A DNA stretch of 64,000 nucleotides from NCBI GenBank assembly GCA_024401895.1, contig JAKSKE010000003.1, forward strand, positions 1 to 64,000, in the 5' to 3' direction. The notes beneath the pieces were generated by a model. The model saw only the letters and a program-made list of their open reading frames with translations, did no database searches and was not told the DNA's origin. The translations under genes and the position numbers were made by a program. The DNA is from Bacteroidales bacterium. Lineage in GTDB: Bacteria > Bacteroidota > Bacteroidia > Bacteroidales > UBA932. The stretch's first letter is position 1; each line of letters opens with the position of its first letter. Below, in pieces: positions 27,475-37,206 of the stretch.

Positions 27475-29997
27475 TTATTCAACTGTTGTTGTCTGTTGTT
27501 CAGCCTCCTGTTGTTCTGTCTTGTCATCGTCGGCAGAGTGGGCCACCACCGAAACGGCTGCGATTCCGTCACCTTCGCGAAGGTTGATGAGCCTTACTCC
27601 CTGAGTGGCGCGGCCGGCTTCCCTGATTCCTTCCACCGCCATTCTGATCGTGAGCCCGGAGTGGTTTATAATCATAAGGTCGTTCTGCACAGTCACATTC
27701 TTTATTGCCACGACACATCCGGTCTTCTCGGTTATGTTCAGGGTCTTGACACCTTTGCTTCCACGCGCGGTAAGCCTATAATCCTGAGGGTCGGAACGCT
27801 TGCCGTAACCGTTCTCGCTGACTACCAGAACAGTGTGCTCGGCAGCATCGTCCGCCTTAGGATCGTAGGTAATGAGGCCTACAACTTCGTCGTCTTCCGC
27901 AAGGTTGATGCCACGAACTCCGGAGGCGCTTCTGCCAAGGGCCCTGAGGTCCTCTTCATTGAAGCGTACGCAGCGTCCGTCCCTGGCGGCAATCATAATT
28001 TGTTCGGTACCGTTGGTGAGCACTGCGTCAAGCAGGGCATCGCCTTCGCGGATAGTGAGGGCTATGATTCCCTTGTTGCGGCTGCGCTTGTTGGAATATT
28101 CGGTGAGGGTGGTTTTCTTGATGATGCCCTTCCGGCTTATCAGAGTCACATAATGGGACTCGGTGTATTCCATATTTTCGATGGACTTGGCATTGAGATA
28201 TGTAACAATGCTGTCGTCGGGCTCTATGGTAAGCATATTCTGCACCGCACGGCCCTTGGAAGCCCTGGTTCCTTCGGGCAGTTCGTAGACCTTGAGCCTG
28301 TAGCACAGGCCTTTCCTGGTGAAGAACAGCATTGTGGAGTGCATATTTGCGACATAGATATGCTCAATGAAGTCTTCGTCGCGGGTGGCACTGCCTTTCA
28401 TTCCAACGCCTCCCCTGTTCTGGGTACGGAATTCGGTGAGAGGGGTGCGCTTGATGTAGCCCATATGGGAGATGGTGATTACCACATCTTCGTCGGCATA
28501 GAAATCCTCAGGGTTGAATTCGTCGGCGGCGAGGGTTATTTCGCTGCGGCGGGGATCTCCATACTTGGCCTTGAGCTCCTGACATTCGGTCTTCACAATA
28601 TTGAGCTGTTCGGTCTCGCTTGCAAGAATCTCTTTGCAGCGGGCAATGAATTTCTCGAGTTCGCGGTATTCGTTCTCGAGTTTTTCCTTCTCCAGTCCGG
28701 TAAGCTGGCGGAGTTTCATCTCCACAATGGCGCCGGCCTGAATCTCGGTGAAGCCGAATCTTTCCTGGAGCCGGCCCTTTGCCTCATCGACATTGGCAGA
28801 TGCCTTTATTATGGCAATTATTTCGTCGATTACGTCGATTGCCTTGATGAGGCCCTCAAGAATATGGGCTCTCTTCTGGGCCTTTTCGAGTTCGAATCTG
28901 GTGCGGCGCACAATGACCTCGTGACGGAAATCCACGAAATTCGAAATGATTTCCTTGAGGGAAAGCGTGCGCGGACGACCGTCCACAAGGGCGACGTTGT
29001 TGATTGAGAAGCTGGACTGGAGGGCTGAGTACTTGAACAGGGTATTGAGTACCACATTGGCGTTTGCGTCTCTCTTGAGAGTGAACACTATGCGGATACC
29101 CTCCCTGCTGGAAAGCTCCTTGATGTCGGATATACCCTCTATCTTCTTTTCATTCACCATTTCGCCGATACGCTTTATCATATCGGCCTTGTTTATCATA
29201 TAGGGAACTTCGGTGACGACTATGCAGTCGCGGCCGTCTATCTCTTCAATCTCTGTCTTGGCACGGAGCACCACGCGGCCGCGGCCGGTGTTGTAGGCGT
29301 CGATTATTCCCTGACGGCCCATAATTATGCCGCCGGTAGGGAAATCGGGACCCTTGATGTGTTCCATCAGGCCTTCGGTGTCTATGTCGGGATTGTCTAT
29401 GTATGCGCAAATTGCATCGCAGCACTCTCCAAGATTATGGGGAGCCATATTCGTTGCCATACCTACCGCAATGCCTGCAGAACCGTTGAGCAGCAGGAGC
29501 GGGGCCTTGGTGGGCAGGACTGTGGGCTCCAGAATGGAATCGTCGAAATTAAGCTGGAAATCCACCGTATCCTTGTCCAGGTCGCAGAGCACGTCCTCTG
29601 CCAGTTTGGCCAGTTTGGCCTCGGTATATCGCATTGCCGCAACGGGGTCTCCGTCCATAGAACCGAAATTACCCTGCCCGTGTACCAACGGATACCGCTG
29701 GTTCCAATCCTGCGCAAGCCTTGCCATTGCATCGTAAACGCTGCTGTCGCCGTGCGGATGGAACTTTCCCAGAACCTCACCCACGATACGGGCCGACTTC
29801 TTTGTCTGTCCGCTGTAGTTCAAGCCCAGACCGTTCATACCAAAAAGCACCCTTCTCTGGACGGGCTTGAGGCCGTCCCTCACATCCGGCAACGCGCGGG
29901 AAACAATCACCGACATTGAATAGTCGATGTATGCAGAGCGCATTTCCTGGTCTATCTCTACCGGTTCAATAAGACCGTGTACTACTTCTTCCTCCAT
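27475..29997 (-). CDS. gyrA: DNA gyrase subunit A
   Basis: Catalytic subunit of the type II topoisomerase that introduces negative supercoils, 840 residues. The active-site tyrosine is Tyr124 in [10 protein letters not shown]. The quinolone-interacting region reads [12 protein letters not shown], with serine (Ser85) and aspartate (Asp89) at the two positions most often mutated in resistance, so it looks wild type. The C-terminal pinwheel domain carries GyrA-box-like text [10 protein letters not shown] and a tail rich in Glu, Asp and Gln. It is divergent from the Clp N-domain gene. Confidence 0.97.
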   Translation of the reverse strand: MEEEVVHGLIEPVEIDQEMRSAYIDYSMSVIVSRALPDVRDGLKPVQRRVLFGMNGLGLNYSGQTKKSARIVGEVLGKFHPHGDSSVYDAMARLAQDWNQRYPLVHGQGNFGSMDGDPVAAMRYTEAKLAKLAEDVLCDLDKDTVDFQLNFDDSILEPTVLPTKAPLLLLNGSAGIAVGMATNMAPHNLGECCDAICAYIDNPDIDTEGLMEHIKGPDFPTGGIIMGRQGIIDAYNTGRGRVVLRAKTEIEEIDGRDCIVVTEVPYMINKADMIKRIGEMVNEKKIEGISDIKELSSREGIRIVFTLKRDANANVVLNTLFKYSALQSSFSINNVALVDGRPRTLSLKEIISNFVDFRHEVIVRRTRFELEKAQKRAHILEGLIKAIDVIDEIIAIIKASANVDEAKGRLQERFGFTEIQAGAIVEMKLRQLTGLEKEKLENEYRELEKFIARCKEILASETEQLNIVKTECQELKAKYGDPRRSEITLAADEFNPEDFYADEDVVITISHMGYIKRTPLTEFRTQNRGGVGMKGSATRDEDFIEHIYVANMHSTMLFFTRKGLCYRLKVYELPEGTRASKGRAVQNMLTIEPDDSIVTYLNAKSIENMEYTESHYVTLISRKGIIKKTTLTEYSNKRSRNKGIIALTIREGDALLDAVLTNGTEQIMIAARDGRCVRFNEEDLRALGRSASGVRGINLAEDDEVVGLITYDPKADDAAEHTVLVVSENGYGKRSDPQDYRLTARGSKGVKTLNITEKTGCVVAIKNVTVQNDLMIINHSGLTIRMAVEGIREAGRATQGVRLINLREGDGIAAVSVVAHSADDDKTEQQEAEQQTTTVE

Positions 29998-30023
29998 TAA
30001 AAATCACATTTTATATTATCACG

Positions 30024-30031
30024 CAAATTTA
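30024..30031 (-). promoter_or_regulatory. -7 element (TAAATTTG) for gyrA
   Basis: Minus-strand TAAATTTG, 26 bases before ATG 29997. No clear -33 element. Confidence 0.4.
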
Positions 30032-30053
30032 ATAAAAAATCCGATTTATTTTT

Positions 30054-30061
30054 TACTTTTG
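30054..30061 (+). promoter_or_regulatory. -7 element (TACTTTTG) for the Clp N-domain gene
   Basis: TACTTTTG, 22 bases before ATG 30084. The -33 region is AT-rich without a TTTG. Confidence 0.4.
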
Positions 30062-30083
30062 TACACTTTTTAAAGGCATCAGA

Positions 30084-30587
30084 ATGCAGATTTCCAACGA
30101 GCTCAACACAATAGTCGCCTATGCCCGGGAAGAGGCTATGCGCACCGGCAGTTACGACATTTGTCCGGACCACCTGTGCCTTGGCATACTGCGCCATTCC
30201 GACAATCTGGCCTGCCGTATCCTGCGCACTTTGAGAGCCGATCTGCAGGATATGAAACAACTGATTGAAGGCGGCATTATGCTGGAGCGCAGCATCCCGT
30301 ACGGGCAGGAAAACCTAGTGAATCCAAGCTACGAATCCAACCTTGTACTCAGAGACTCTTTCCTGCAGGCCCAGAGACTCAAGGCCGACACAGTGCGCAG
30401 CGAGCACCTTCTGCTTGCCCTGAGCAAGACAGAGAACACGTATTGCCGCGCCATTATGGAAAGTTTCGGAATCGATTATGACAGCATCGACGGCAGCATC
30501 CCGCGGCAATCCAGACCCGAGGTAAAGGCCGGCTCACTTAGAATACTGGGGACAATCAGCATAAAAGCTCCCGACATCTACAGTTAA
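30084..30587 (+). CDS. stand-alone Clp N-terminal (Clp R) domain protein
   Basis: 167 residues comprising essentially one ClpA/ClpC-type N domain with its two helical repeats. Repeat one has NTIVAYAREEAMRTGSYDICPDHLCLGILRH. Repeat two has DSFLQAQRLKADTVRSEHLLLALSK. No AAA+ ATPase module follows: the C-terminal tail ends SLRILGTISIKAPDIYS and then stops. N domains bind adaptors and substrates, so a free one could act as an adaptor or competitor for a full ClpC/ClpB elsewhere, or be a remnant. The frame is intact with its own promoter, arguing against recent decay. The esterase gene follows after 3 bases. Confidence 0.85.
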   Translation: MQISNELNTIVAYAREEAMRTGSYDICPDHLCLGILRHSDNLACRILRTLRADLQDMKQLIEGGIMLERSIPYGQENLVNPSYESNLVLRDSFLQAQRLKADTVRSEHLLLALSKTENTYCRAIMESFGIDYDSIDGSIPRQSRPEVKAGSLRILGTISIKAPDIYS

Positions 30588-30590
30588 GAT

Positions 30591-31547
30591 ATGAAAAAGA
30601 CCATCGTTTGCACCCTACTCTCGCTCTTCTGCCTGTATTCTGTGGCCGAAGAAACCAAAAAGGTTATTCTACCGGACGAGACCGTCCTCTTCTCCATAAA
30701 AGATACCTGCCAGCTCTTTCTGGACATATACCATCCTGCTCCCGGCAGCCGCACCTCGATTGACGGCGTGGAAAAGCCCGCAATCCTTTTCGCATTCGGA
30801 GGCGGCTTCATAAGCGGTGAGCGCAACGCATCCCACTACACCCCCTGGTTCAAGTCCCTCACCGAGCAGGGGTATCGCGTAATATCCATCGACTACCGCC
30901 TGGGACTGAAGAATATGAAAAACCCGGGCCTCAACAAAGCTTTCATAGAGCAGCTCCTGTACTCCATCGACATTGCAGTGGAAGATGTTTACAGCGCTAC
31001 CGCCTGGCTTTTGGAAAACGGACGGAAATACGGAGTGGACGCCCGGAATATGGTACTCTGCGGGTCATCGGCGGGAGCCATAGCCGTAATGCAGGCCGAA
31101 TGGGAACTCTGCAACCGCAGCGGAAAATCGGTTCTTCTGCCCGAAGACTTCGACTATCGGGGCGTAGCCTCCTTCTCGGGGGCCATATTCTCTACGACAG
31201 GCCCGCTCAAATATGACCGCGAACCCTGCCCTACCCTTATGCTTCACGGCACCTCCGACAAAATTGTGCCCTACGGGCAGATTGCGCTGTTCAACCTGCG
31301 CTTTATGGGTTCCGACGTAATTTCCAGAACCTTCCGCAAAAACGCTTACAACTATAAAATCTACCGCTACAAAGGCAACAGCCACGAAATCGCCAGTTCA
31401 ATGTATGAGAATCTCCCTATGCTTACGGCGTTCATCGAGCAGAATGTGATGGCCGGGGGAAGAATCATATCGGACACACGCCTTACCGACTCCAGAATTC
31501 CCGTGAAGGACTGGGGTACAGGTAATTACAAAAAGCTGTACAAATAG
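30591..31547 (+). CDS. secreted alpha/beta-hydrolase (esterase-like)
   Basis: 318 residues with a signal peptide (MKKTIVCTLLSLFCLYSVA). An HGGG-like oxyanion motif reads FAFGGGFISGE, the nucleophile motif is CGSSAGA (Ser160), the acid lies in HGTSDKIVP and the histidine in GNSHEIA. This is the arrangement of BD-FAE/carboxylesterase-like hydrolases. Likely an acyl or carbohydrate esterase of the periplasm, with substrate not predictable. It is 3 bases downstream of the Clp N-domain gene and meets the convergent nucleoside phosphorylase with a 1-base gap. Confidence 0.87.
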   Translation: MKKTIVCTLLSLFCLYSVAEETKKVILPDETVLFSIKDTCQLFLDIYHPAPGSRTSIDGVEKPAILFAFGGGFISGERNASHYTPWFKSLTEQGYRVISIDYRLGLKNMKNPGLNKAFIEQLLYSIDIAVEDVYSATAWLLENGRKYGVDARNMVLCGSSAGAIAVMQAEWELCNRSGKSVLLPEDFDYRGVASFSGAIFSTTGPLKYDREPCPTLMLHGTSDKIVPYGQIALFNLRFMGSDVISRTFRKNAYNYKIYRYKGNSHEIASSMYENLPMLTAFIEQNVMAGGRIISDTRLTDSRIPVKDWGTGNYKKLYK

Positions 31548-31548
31548 G

Positions 31549-32418
31549 CTACAAAGTGAGCTTTTCAAGAACCAGGTTCGCCAGATCCTCTACCATTGAC
31601 TTGTAACCGGTATTGGCGTCCTTGTTGTGACGATTGGCTATGATGCAGCACAACGTGGCTGTCTCGTGGCCGAGCTTTCGCCCCATTCCGGCAATTACGG
31701 CTCCCTCCATTTCGAAATTGGAGAAAGTATGGCCCTCGAAGGAAAAACTCTCGAGTTTCTCGAGCATATCCGGCATTGCGAGCCCCTGTCTCACTACCCT
31801 GCCCTGAGGGCCGTAGAACCCGGGGGCCGAGATTGTCATTCCGGGAACCGTGCAGGAGGCGAACAGTTTTCCCAAAGTTTCGCTGTTACGCACAAAATAA
31901 GGCTTGGGAAGATAGGGGTTCCAGTCGATATGGCTCAGGAATGCCGCTTCAATTTCCGGCAAGGCGAACTTTTCCCTGCCTTCGTACCAGTTCATTACAC
32001 CGTCAAAGCCTACGCTTATCTCGGAAAAGACGAATGAGCCTATGGGAATGTCGGGCCTTATGGCTCCCGAAGTTCCCACGCGCACGATGCGAAGGCTCCT
32101 GTGAACGGGCTTTTCTTCCCGGGTTTCAAAATCGACGTTGGCCAGAGCATCCAGTTCTGTCATAACAATGTCTATATTGTCGGGGCCGATTCCGGTTGAC
32201 AGCACGGTAAACTCCTTTCCATTGAACGTTCCCGTAGTCCATACGAATTCACGGGATGCACCTTCTGCCCTTACAGACGTGAATCTGCGACGGAATATTT
32301 CCACTCTTCCCGGGTCTCCGACAAGAATCACGGTGTCGGCAAGGTCGGATGGCCTTATATGAATGTGAAATGCACTTCCGTCCGGATTGATGATAAGTTC
32401 TGATTCTGGAATTCTCAT
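31549..32418 (-). CDS. nucleoside phosphorylase, uridine-phosphorylase-like
   Basis: 289-residue cytoplasmic enzyme predicted to split nucleosides with phosphate in salvage. Motifs include VILVGDPGRVEIFRRRF, LSTGIGPDNIDIVMTELDAL, RVGTSGAIRPDIPIGS and SNFEMEGAVIAGMGRKLG. This places it in the PNP/UDP superfamily, closest to uridine phosphorylases; base preference is not certain. ATG 32418 (MRIPESELI) is preferred over an earlier start inside the spacer and upstream gene. It ends a three-gene leftward operon with DUF4293 and LytTR genes (gap 4 bases). Confidence 0.9.
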   Translation of the reverse strand: MRIPESELIINPDGSAFHIHIRPSDLADTVILVGDPGRVEIFRRRFTSVRAEGASREFVWTTGTFNGKEFTVLSTGIGPDNIDIVMTELDALANVDFETREEKPVHRSLRIVRVGTSGAIRPDIPIGSFVFSEISVGFDGVMNWYEGREKFALPEIEAAFLSHIDWNPYLPKPYFVRNSETLGKLFASCTVPGMTISAPGFYGPQGRVVRQGLAMPDMLEKLESFSFEGHTFSNFEMEGAVIAGMGRKLGHETATLCCIIANRHNKDANTGYKSMVEDLANLVLEKLTL

Positions 32419-32422
32419 AGCA

Positions 32423-32794
32423 TTATTTTTTCTTTGATCTGAGGCGGCCGGCACTGCGCACCAGCAGTTCATCCGACACCACGCCCTTTACGGCGAGGAA
32501 ATCGAGGATGGCTGCAATCACAGGCACCACCATAGAGTAGTTAAACTTAACTTGGATACCGGCCGTAAAATAATCGTACGCCATCCAGGCCTGAAGCCCC
32601 AGCAACGCAATTGCTGCAAACAGCAACAGCCTCATTTGCAGCATTCTGTGCTTGAACATAAAAATTGGAAGGAGATTGCACAAAGCACAGGCCGAAAGCA
32701 GGATGATAAAGGGAATCCGGGTCGTGAACCCAAGCGCGATGCCCAGCGCAATGAGCGCCAGGACCATATAGAGTGTTTGAATTCTTTGCCACAT
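32423..32794 (-). CDS. DUF4293 four-helix membrane protein
   Basis: 123 residues with the family start MWQRIQTLYMVLALIALGIAL and about four membrane segments (including FIILLSACALCNLLPIFMF and LLLFAAIALLGLQAWMAYDY), then a basic tail RSAGRLRSKKK. Function unknown. It lies between the LytTR regulator (gap 2 bases) and the nucleoside phosphorylase (gap 4 bases), so all three are probably co-transcribed. Confidence 0.88.
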   Translation of the reverse strand: MWQRIQTLYMVLALIALGIALGFTTRIPFIILLSACALCNLLPIFMFKHRMLQMRLLLFAAIALLGLQAWMAYDYFTAGIQVKFNYSMVVPVIAAILDFLAVKGVVSDELLVRSAGRLRSKKK

Positions 32795-32796
32795 AT

Positions 32797-33675
32797 TTAT
32801 CTTGAATTGAATTGAGCCAGAACTGTGTCTTCGTAAGTCTTGGAAACAGGGATGGGCTCTACGGATTCTTCGTCCAAATCCAGCAGATAACCGTTCTTGT
32901 CCTTGGTCATAAGATGCACTTTAGACATATTTACGATGTATTTTCTATGGCAGCGCACGAGGCAGCTGTCGGCGAAGCTGTCCTCCACTGTCTTGAGACG
33001 GCATCGCAGCATATACTGTTTGAGTTCTCCAACGCTGGTCTTGTACCACACCTTGATATAGTTGTCGTCGGACTCTATGAACAGCAGATTTCCAAGGCTT
33101 ACCGACAACTTTACAAGACCGTTGTTGTCTGTAAGCGTAATCTTCTTTTCTTCCGAGAACTCGGGCTCCCGGTCACTCACCACGTTGCCGAAATTCAGAA
33201 GCCGGATGGTGTTGTTCTTGTCATTGACAGCAAAATAAAGCCCGGCAATCACGTAGGGAACCCCCAGGCAGAAGGTCGAATAGACAAGAGCCCCGAGCCA
33301 TATCATTTCGCTCCCCAGCGGAACCGGTTTAAGTATTCCATATTCCTGTCCCGCCAGAGTGAACACGGTGTACAGCGACGCAATTATGAGAGCCTCGGCG
33401 AAGTTCCAGATTATATACTGGAGATAGGTCAAAAAAAAGCTTCCGCGCGTGTTGTACATTATTCTTTTACTGCACGCGACAACCGTAACCGCAAGCAGAA
33501 AGAACGCTATAGTGAACGCAAAAGCATTGGAAATGGCAAGCTCAAACCAGAAATTCCCGGAAAAAGGGAAACTGAAAAGCATAAGCACCAGAGAGAAGAG
33601 TACGGTAAAAACCACTGTGGAAGTGAGTTGGAACTTCCCCAGCAGGTAATCGGGTATTCTGTCATACAAAGACAT
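32797..33675 (-). CDS. membrane-anchored LytTR-family regulator
   Basis: 292 residues. Four membrane segments occupy about the first 155 residues (VVFTVLFSLVLMLFSF, FAFTIAFFLLAVTVVAC, ALIIASLYTVFTLAG, FCLGVPYVIAGLYFAV). A LytTR DNA-binding domain fills the C-terminal third, with LLFIESDDNYIKVWYK, LRCRLKTVEDSF and LVRCHRKYIVNMSKV. No receiver domain is present, so it is a one-component, membrane-tethered regulator. ATG 33675 (MSLYDRIPDYLLG) is chosen because a longer reading would run through the divergent promoter into fabF. It leads the DUF4293-phosphorylase operon. Confidence 0.9.
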   Translation of the reverse strand: MSLYDRIPDYLLGKFQLTSTVVFTVLFSLVLMLFSFPFSGNFWFELAISNAFAFTIAFFLLAVTVVACSKRIMYNTRGSFFLTYLQYIIWNFAEALIIASLYTVFTLAGQEYGILKPVPLGSEMIWLGALVYSTFCLGVPYVIAGLYFAVNDKNNTIRLLNFGNVVSDREPEFSEEKKITLTDNNGLVKLSVSLGNLLFIESDDNYIKVWYKTSVGELKQYMLRCRLKTVEDSFADSCLVRCHRKYIVNMSKVHLMTKDKNGYLLDLDEESVEPIPVSKTYEDTVLAQFNSR

Positions 33676-33694
33676 AGCGCTTAGGTAGAAAAAA

Positions 33695-33702
33695 CAAAAA
33701 TA
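33695..33702 (-). promoter_or_regulatory. -7 element (TATTTTTG) for the LytTR operon
   Basis: Minus-strand TATTTTTG, 19 bases before ATG 33675, in the short spacer shared with fabF. Confidence 0.4.
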
Positions 33703-33714
33703 CAATTTTTTTAG

Positions 33715-33722
33715 TAAATTTG
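33715..33722 (+). promoter_or_regulatory. -7 element (TAAATTTG) for the fabF-like gene
   Basis: TAAATTTG, 14 bases before ATG 33737, implying a leader of only about 7 bases. Confidence 0.4.
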
Positions 33723-33736
33723 CCACAGAAAAATTT

Positions 33737-34978
33737 ATGGAAAGGAAAGTAGCAGTTACCGGTATGGGTATCATTTCCTGCATAGGGAATGACGTTAATA
33801 CGTTTTGGAGCAATCTATTGGACGGGGTTTGCGGAATTGACCGGATTACCGAGTTCCCCGTAGAAAATCTGGCCGTAAAGATTGGCGGAAAAATCAAGGA
33901 TTTCGACCCTGCGGCATACGGCATCGACAAAGCCTTCGTGCGCAAACAGGATAAATTCACCGTTTACGGAATGGCCGCCGCCATTCAGGCTATGCAGGAT
34001 TCAGGGCTCGAGAGCGGCACCAACATAGACCGGTTCAGAATTGGAGTGAACGTAAGTTCCGGCATAGGAGGTTTCGAAACCATTTACCGAGAGGTCTGCA
34101 ATATGCACGAGACTCCCAGTGGAGAATGGGTATCGCCTTCTTTCGTGCCGTCTATGATCAGCAATATGGCCGCAGCCCAGATTGCAATACGCTTTAAGGC
34201 CTGCGGTCCCTGTATGAACATTTCCACCGCCTGCGCAACCTCCTCACATTCAATAGGCGAAGCGTACCGTACCATCCTGCACGGCTATGCCGACGCTATG
34301 ATTACCGGAGGCACCGACCACTGCACCATCCCCATAGGGCTCGCAAGTTTCGCAAACTGCAAGGCTCTTACCAGAGCCGAGGATCCCAAATACGCCTGCC
34401 TCCCGTTCAACCTGAACCGTGGAGGATTCGTGCTGGCCGACGGAGCCGCAGTGCTGATTCTTGAAGAGTATGAGCACGCCATAAAGCGCGGGGCCAGAAT
34501 ATATGCGACTGTCTGCGGATACGGTTCATCCTGCGATGCCTTCCACGCTACGGCTCCCGACCCCGAAGCCGCAGCTCAGGTTCAAGCAATAAGACTGGCC
34601 TGTGACCAGGCCGGGTACGAAGCGGAAAAGGACTGTGTATATGTCAATGCGCACGGTACAGGAACCAGGCTGAACGACATCACCGAAACCACTGCACTGA
34701 AAAAAGCATTCGGAGAACAAAGCGGCCGGCTTCACATAAGCAGCACCAAATCGATGCACGGTCATATGATGGGCGCAACCGGCGCGGCCGAGGCCATAGC
34801 TACCATTCTCACACTCGACAACAGCGAAATTCCTCCCACAATAAACCTGGACACTCCCGACCCCGAGTGCGATTTGGACTACACTCCAAATACAAAGCAA
34901 AAAGCCGGGATTACTCTCGGCCTTTCGAATTCTCTAGGCTTCGGAGGACACAATGCCTGCCTCGCCTTCAGAAAGTAG
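33737..34978 (+). CDS. fabF: beta-ketoacyl-ACP synthase II-like enzyme
   Basis: Condensing enzyme of fatty-acid elongation, 413 residues. The nucleophile cysteine lies in NISTACATSSHSIGEA, and the two histidines in YVNAHGTGTRLND and KSMHGHMMGATGAAEA, the Cys-His-His triad of FabF/FabB enzymes. GLSNSLGFGGHNACLAF closes the fold. It is a lone gene with no acpP or other fab genes nearby, so it may be the housekeeping FabF or a specialised paralogue. It converges on prfA with 2 bases between the stops. Confidence 0.92.
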   Translation: MERKVAVTGMGIISCIGNDVNTFWSNLLDGVCGIDRITEFPVENLAVKIGGKIKDFDPAAYGIDKAFVRKQDKFTVYGMAAAIQAMQDSGLESGTNIDRFRIGVNVSSGIGGFETIYREVCNMHETPSGEWVSPSFVPSMISNMAAAQIAIRFKACGPCMNISTACATSSHSIGEAYRTILHGYADAMITGGTDHCTIPIGLASFANCKALTRAEDPKYACLPFNLNRGGFVLADGAAVLILEEYEHAIKRGARIYATVCGYGSSCDAFHATAPDPEAAAQVQAIRLACDQAGYEAEKDCVYVNAHGTGTRLNDITETTALKKAFGEQSGRLHISSTKSMHGHMMGATGAAEAIATILTLDNSEIPPTINLDTPDPECDLDYTPNTKQKAGITLGLSNSLGFGGHNACLAFRK

Positions 34979-34980
34979 CA

Positions 34981-36072
34981 TTACTCCCCTGCATCCTTCA
35001 GCCTTTCGGCGTTCTCGGCTATCTGAAGCTGGTCGATGCATTCCTGGATATCTCCGTCCATAAATACCGGAAGATTGTACATACTCCAGTTTATGCGATG
35101 GTCGGTAACCCGGCCCTGGGGATAATTGTATGTGCGGATCTTGGCACTGCGGTCGCCGGTGCTCACCATAGTCTTGCGCTTTGCGGCAATTCCGTCCAGG
35201 TACTTCTGGTGCTCGAGGTTGTACAGACGGGTCCTCAATTCCTCGAATGCGCGGTCTTTATTTTTGAGCTGGGAACGCTCCTCCTGGCACTGCACCACCA
35301 AACCCGAAGGAATGTGGGTAAGGCGCACTGCAGAATATGTGGTGTTCACTCCCTGTCCACCGGGGCCGGAAGAGCAGAAGAGGTCCAGGCGAATGTCGTC
35401 CCACTTCAAGTCAACGTCAAATTCACCGGCTTCGGGGAAAACCGCAACCGACGCCGCCGAAGTCTGGATTCTACCCTGAGTCTCGGTCTGGGGCACGCGC
35501 TGCACGCGATGAACTCCGGACTCGTATTTCATTATTCCGTATACCCCGTCGGCAGATGAACTGAGCTTGAACACAATCTGCTTGAACCCTCCGGAAGTTC
35601 CCGGAGTCTGATCGCTGATTTCAAGCTTCCAGCCTTTGGATTCGGCGAAATGCTGGTACATACGGAAGAGGTCGCCGGCAAAGATGGCCGCCTCGTCACC
35701 GCCGGTACCTCCGCGAATCTCTATCATAGCGTTCTTGCCGTCGTCGGGATCGGCGGGTATAAGCAGGAGCTTGATATTCTGTTCCATATCGGGAAGCTGA
35801 GGCTCTATGGAGGCTATCTCTTCCCGGGCCATCTCCCTAAGGTCATCGTCCTTCTCGTTCATTAGGATATCCTTGGCCTGAGAGAGTTCGGCAAGCATCT
35901 TCTCGTATTTCTTGCCGGCTTCAATTATGGGCTGAAGTTCCTTGTAGTCCTTATTGAGCTGGACGTATTTCTTCATATCTGAAATCACATCGGGATTCGA
36001 AAGCTGCTCCTGAAGCAATTTGAATTTGTCCTCTAACGAAAGGACTTTTTCGAGTAACGTGTTGTCTGCCAT
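34981..36072 (-). CDS. prfA: peptide chain release factor 1
   Basis: Class I release factor for UAA/UAG, 363 residues. The peptidyl-transferase motif GGQ lies in [19 protein letters not shown]1-type text [21 protein letters not shown] supplies the PxT-type codon-recognition tripeptide, as opposed to the SPF of RF2. [19 protein letters not shown] is also diagnostic. ATG 36072 overlaps the upstream stop as TGATG, so it is translationally coupled; a GTG one codon earlier is less likely. It is the third gene of tcdA-GNAT-prfA. Confidence 0.96.
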   Translation of the reverse strand: MADNTLLEKVLSLEDKFKLLQEQLSNPDVISDMKKYVQLNKDYKELQPIIEAGKKYEKMLAELSQAKDILMNEKDDDLREMAREEIASIEPQLPDMEQNIKLLLIPADPDDGKNAMIEIRGGTGGDEAAIFAGDLFRMYQHFAESKGWKLEISDQTPGTSGGFKQIVFKLSSSADGVYGIMKYESGVHRVQRVPQTETQGRIQTSAASVAVFPEAGEFDVDLKWDDIRLDLFCSSGPGGQGVNTTYSAVRLTHIPSGLVVQCQEERSQLKNKDRAFEELRTRLYNLEHQKYLDGIAAKRKTMVSTGDRSAKIRTYNYPQGRVTDHRINWSMYNLPVFMDGDIQECIDQLQIAENAERLKDAGE

Positions 36073-37190
36073 CACTTAAGTTTCTTTATATAGCATCTGC
36101 GCCTCATATAGGCTTCGTGCTCGTAACTGTTCCAAATATTTATTGCGCTGTTGAATTCTGCCTGAGGGTTCGTTATGGCCCAGCGGTTCCCCACATTCCT
36201 GGCCCGGTTGGCCATTTCGCGGTAATAGACTGCGCTCACGCCCTTGTTCTGCCATTTGGGCGCGGCCCCGTTGAGCATCAGGTCGGTGGTTTCATAGTTG
36301 CGCATAGCCTTTAGGATATGGAACCAGCCGAAAGGGAAAAGATGCCCCTTTGCCTTCTGCAGAGCCTTGGAGATTGACGGGAAGGATATTCCGAACGCCA
36401 CTATTTCTTCATTCTCGTCAAACAGCACGCAGCTGATTTTATCCGACACGAAGGGCAGTGTAGTCTTGGCTTCCTCTTCTATCTCTTCGTCGGTAAACGG
36501 TATGAAATTGGGGACGCTCGAAGCAAAGGCCTCGTTGTAAACCCTGAAAAATTCCTTAACTCTGGAAGGGTCCGACTTCAGCTTGTCCAGACTGCCGAAA
36601 TGCAGGCGGTACCTTGAGGCAACCAGATTGGCGACCCTGTCGGCTTTCTCGGGAACGCCGTGGTCGGCCACTACCTTGTACTGCAGCCAGTCAAACTCTT
36701 TTTCAAATCCCAGACGCTGTACAAAATCGTTGTAATAAGGAAAATTATACAAACAGTTGAAAGGAGGAATGTTTTCGAAACCCTCGACCAGCATTCCCTG
36801 CTTCCCCAACGTGTTGTAATACAACGGGCCGTGGATTTCATCCATCCCGTTCTCCAGAGCCCACTGGACGGCGGTCTTCATAAGCAGTTCCGCCACTTCA
36901 AAATCCTCTATGGTGTCGAACCAGCCGAAACGCGCTCTCTTTTTGGAATAGAGTTCGTTGTAGCGCGGATTAATCATAGCGCAGATTCTGCCCACAACCT
37001 TTCCCGAAGAGTCCAGGGCAAGCCACATTTTCCTCTTACAATATTTCAGGGTGGAAACCTTCGTGAGCGAGTTTATCTGGTCGGAATGCAAGGCAGGCAC
37101 ATACTGGGCGCAATTGCGGTAAAGTTCGTCGGGGAATTTCACGAACTTGAGCAGCTCTTTTCTGTTGCAAACTTCCTTGATTCTGTACAT
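36072..37190 (-). CDS. GNAT-fold acyltransferase-like protein
   Basis: 372-residue conserved protein with GNAT-like segments: [20 protein letters not shown] early on, [21 protein letters not shown] in the middle, and [21 protein letters not shown] late, where a diverged acetyl-CoA loop would lie. [18 protein letters not shown] is a family-type stretch. The substrate and reaction are unknown. The gene is 16 bases after tcdA and shares TGATG with prfA, so it belongs to a translation-related operon, though that does not establish a ribosome or release-factor target. Confidence 0.72.
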   Translation of the reverse strand: MYRIKEVCNRKELLKFVKFPDELYRNCAQYVPALHSDQINSLTKVSTLKYCKRKMWLALDSSGKVVGRICAMINPRYNELYSKKRARFGWFDTIEDFEVAELLMKTAVQWALENGMDEIHGPLYYNTLGKQGMLVEGFENIPPFNCLYNFPYYNDFVQRLGFEKEFDWLQYKVVADHGVPEKADRVANLVASRYRLHFGSLDKLKSDPSRVKEFFRVYNEAFASSVPNFIPFTDEEIEEEAKTTLPFVSDKISCVLFDENEEIVAFGISFPSISKALQKAKGHLFPFGWFHILKAMRNYETTDLMLNGAAPKWQNKGVSAVYYREMANRARNVGNRWAITNPQAEFNSAINIWNSYEHEAYMRRRCYIKKLK

Positions 37191-37206
37191 ATCCTACAAA
37201 GATAGT

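Noticed and set aside
27496..29007. A 503-codon open frame on the plus strand opposite gyrA
   Set aside because: The minus strand encodes an unmistakable gyrase A. The opposite frame has no recognisable domain or signal and is a by-product of codon bias.
27475..29997. Quinolone-resistance substitution in gyrA
   Set aside because: The region reads GDSSVYD, retaining the serine and aspartate at the usual resistance positions.
33676..33960. A 95-residue N-terminal extension of the LytTR protein
   Set aside because: It would run back through the divergent -7 elements into fabF coding sequence. The start at 33675 begins a normal membrane protein.
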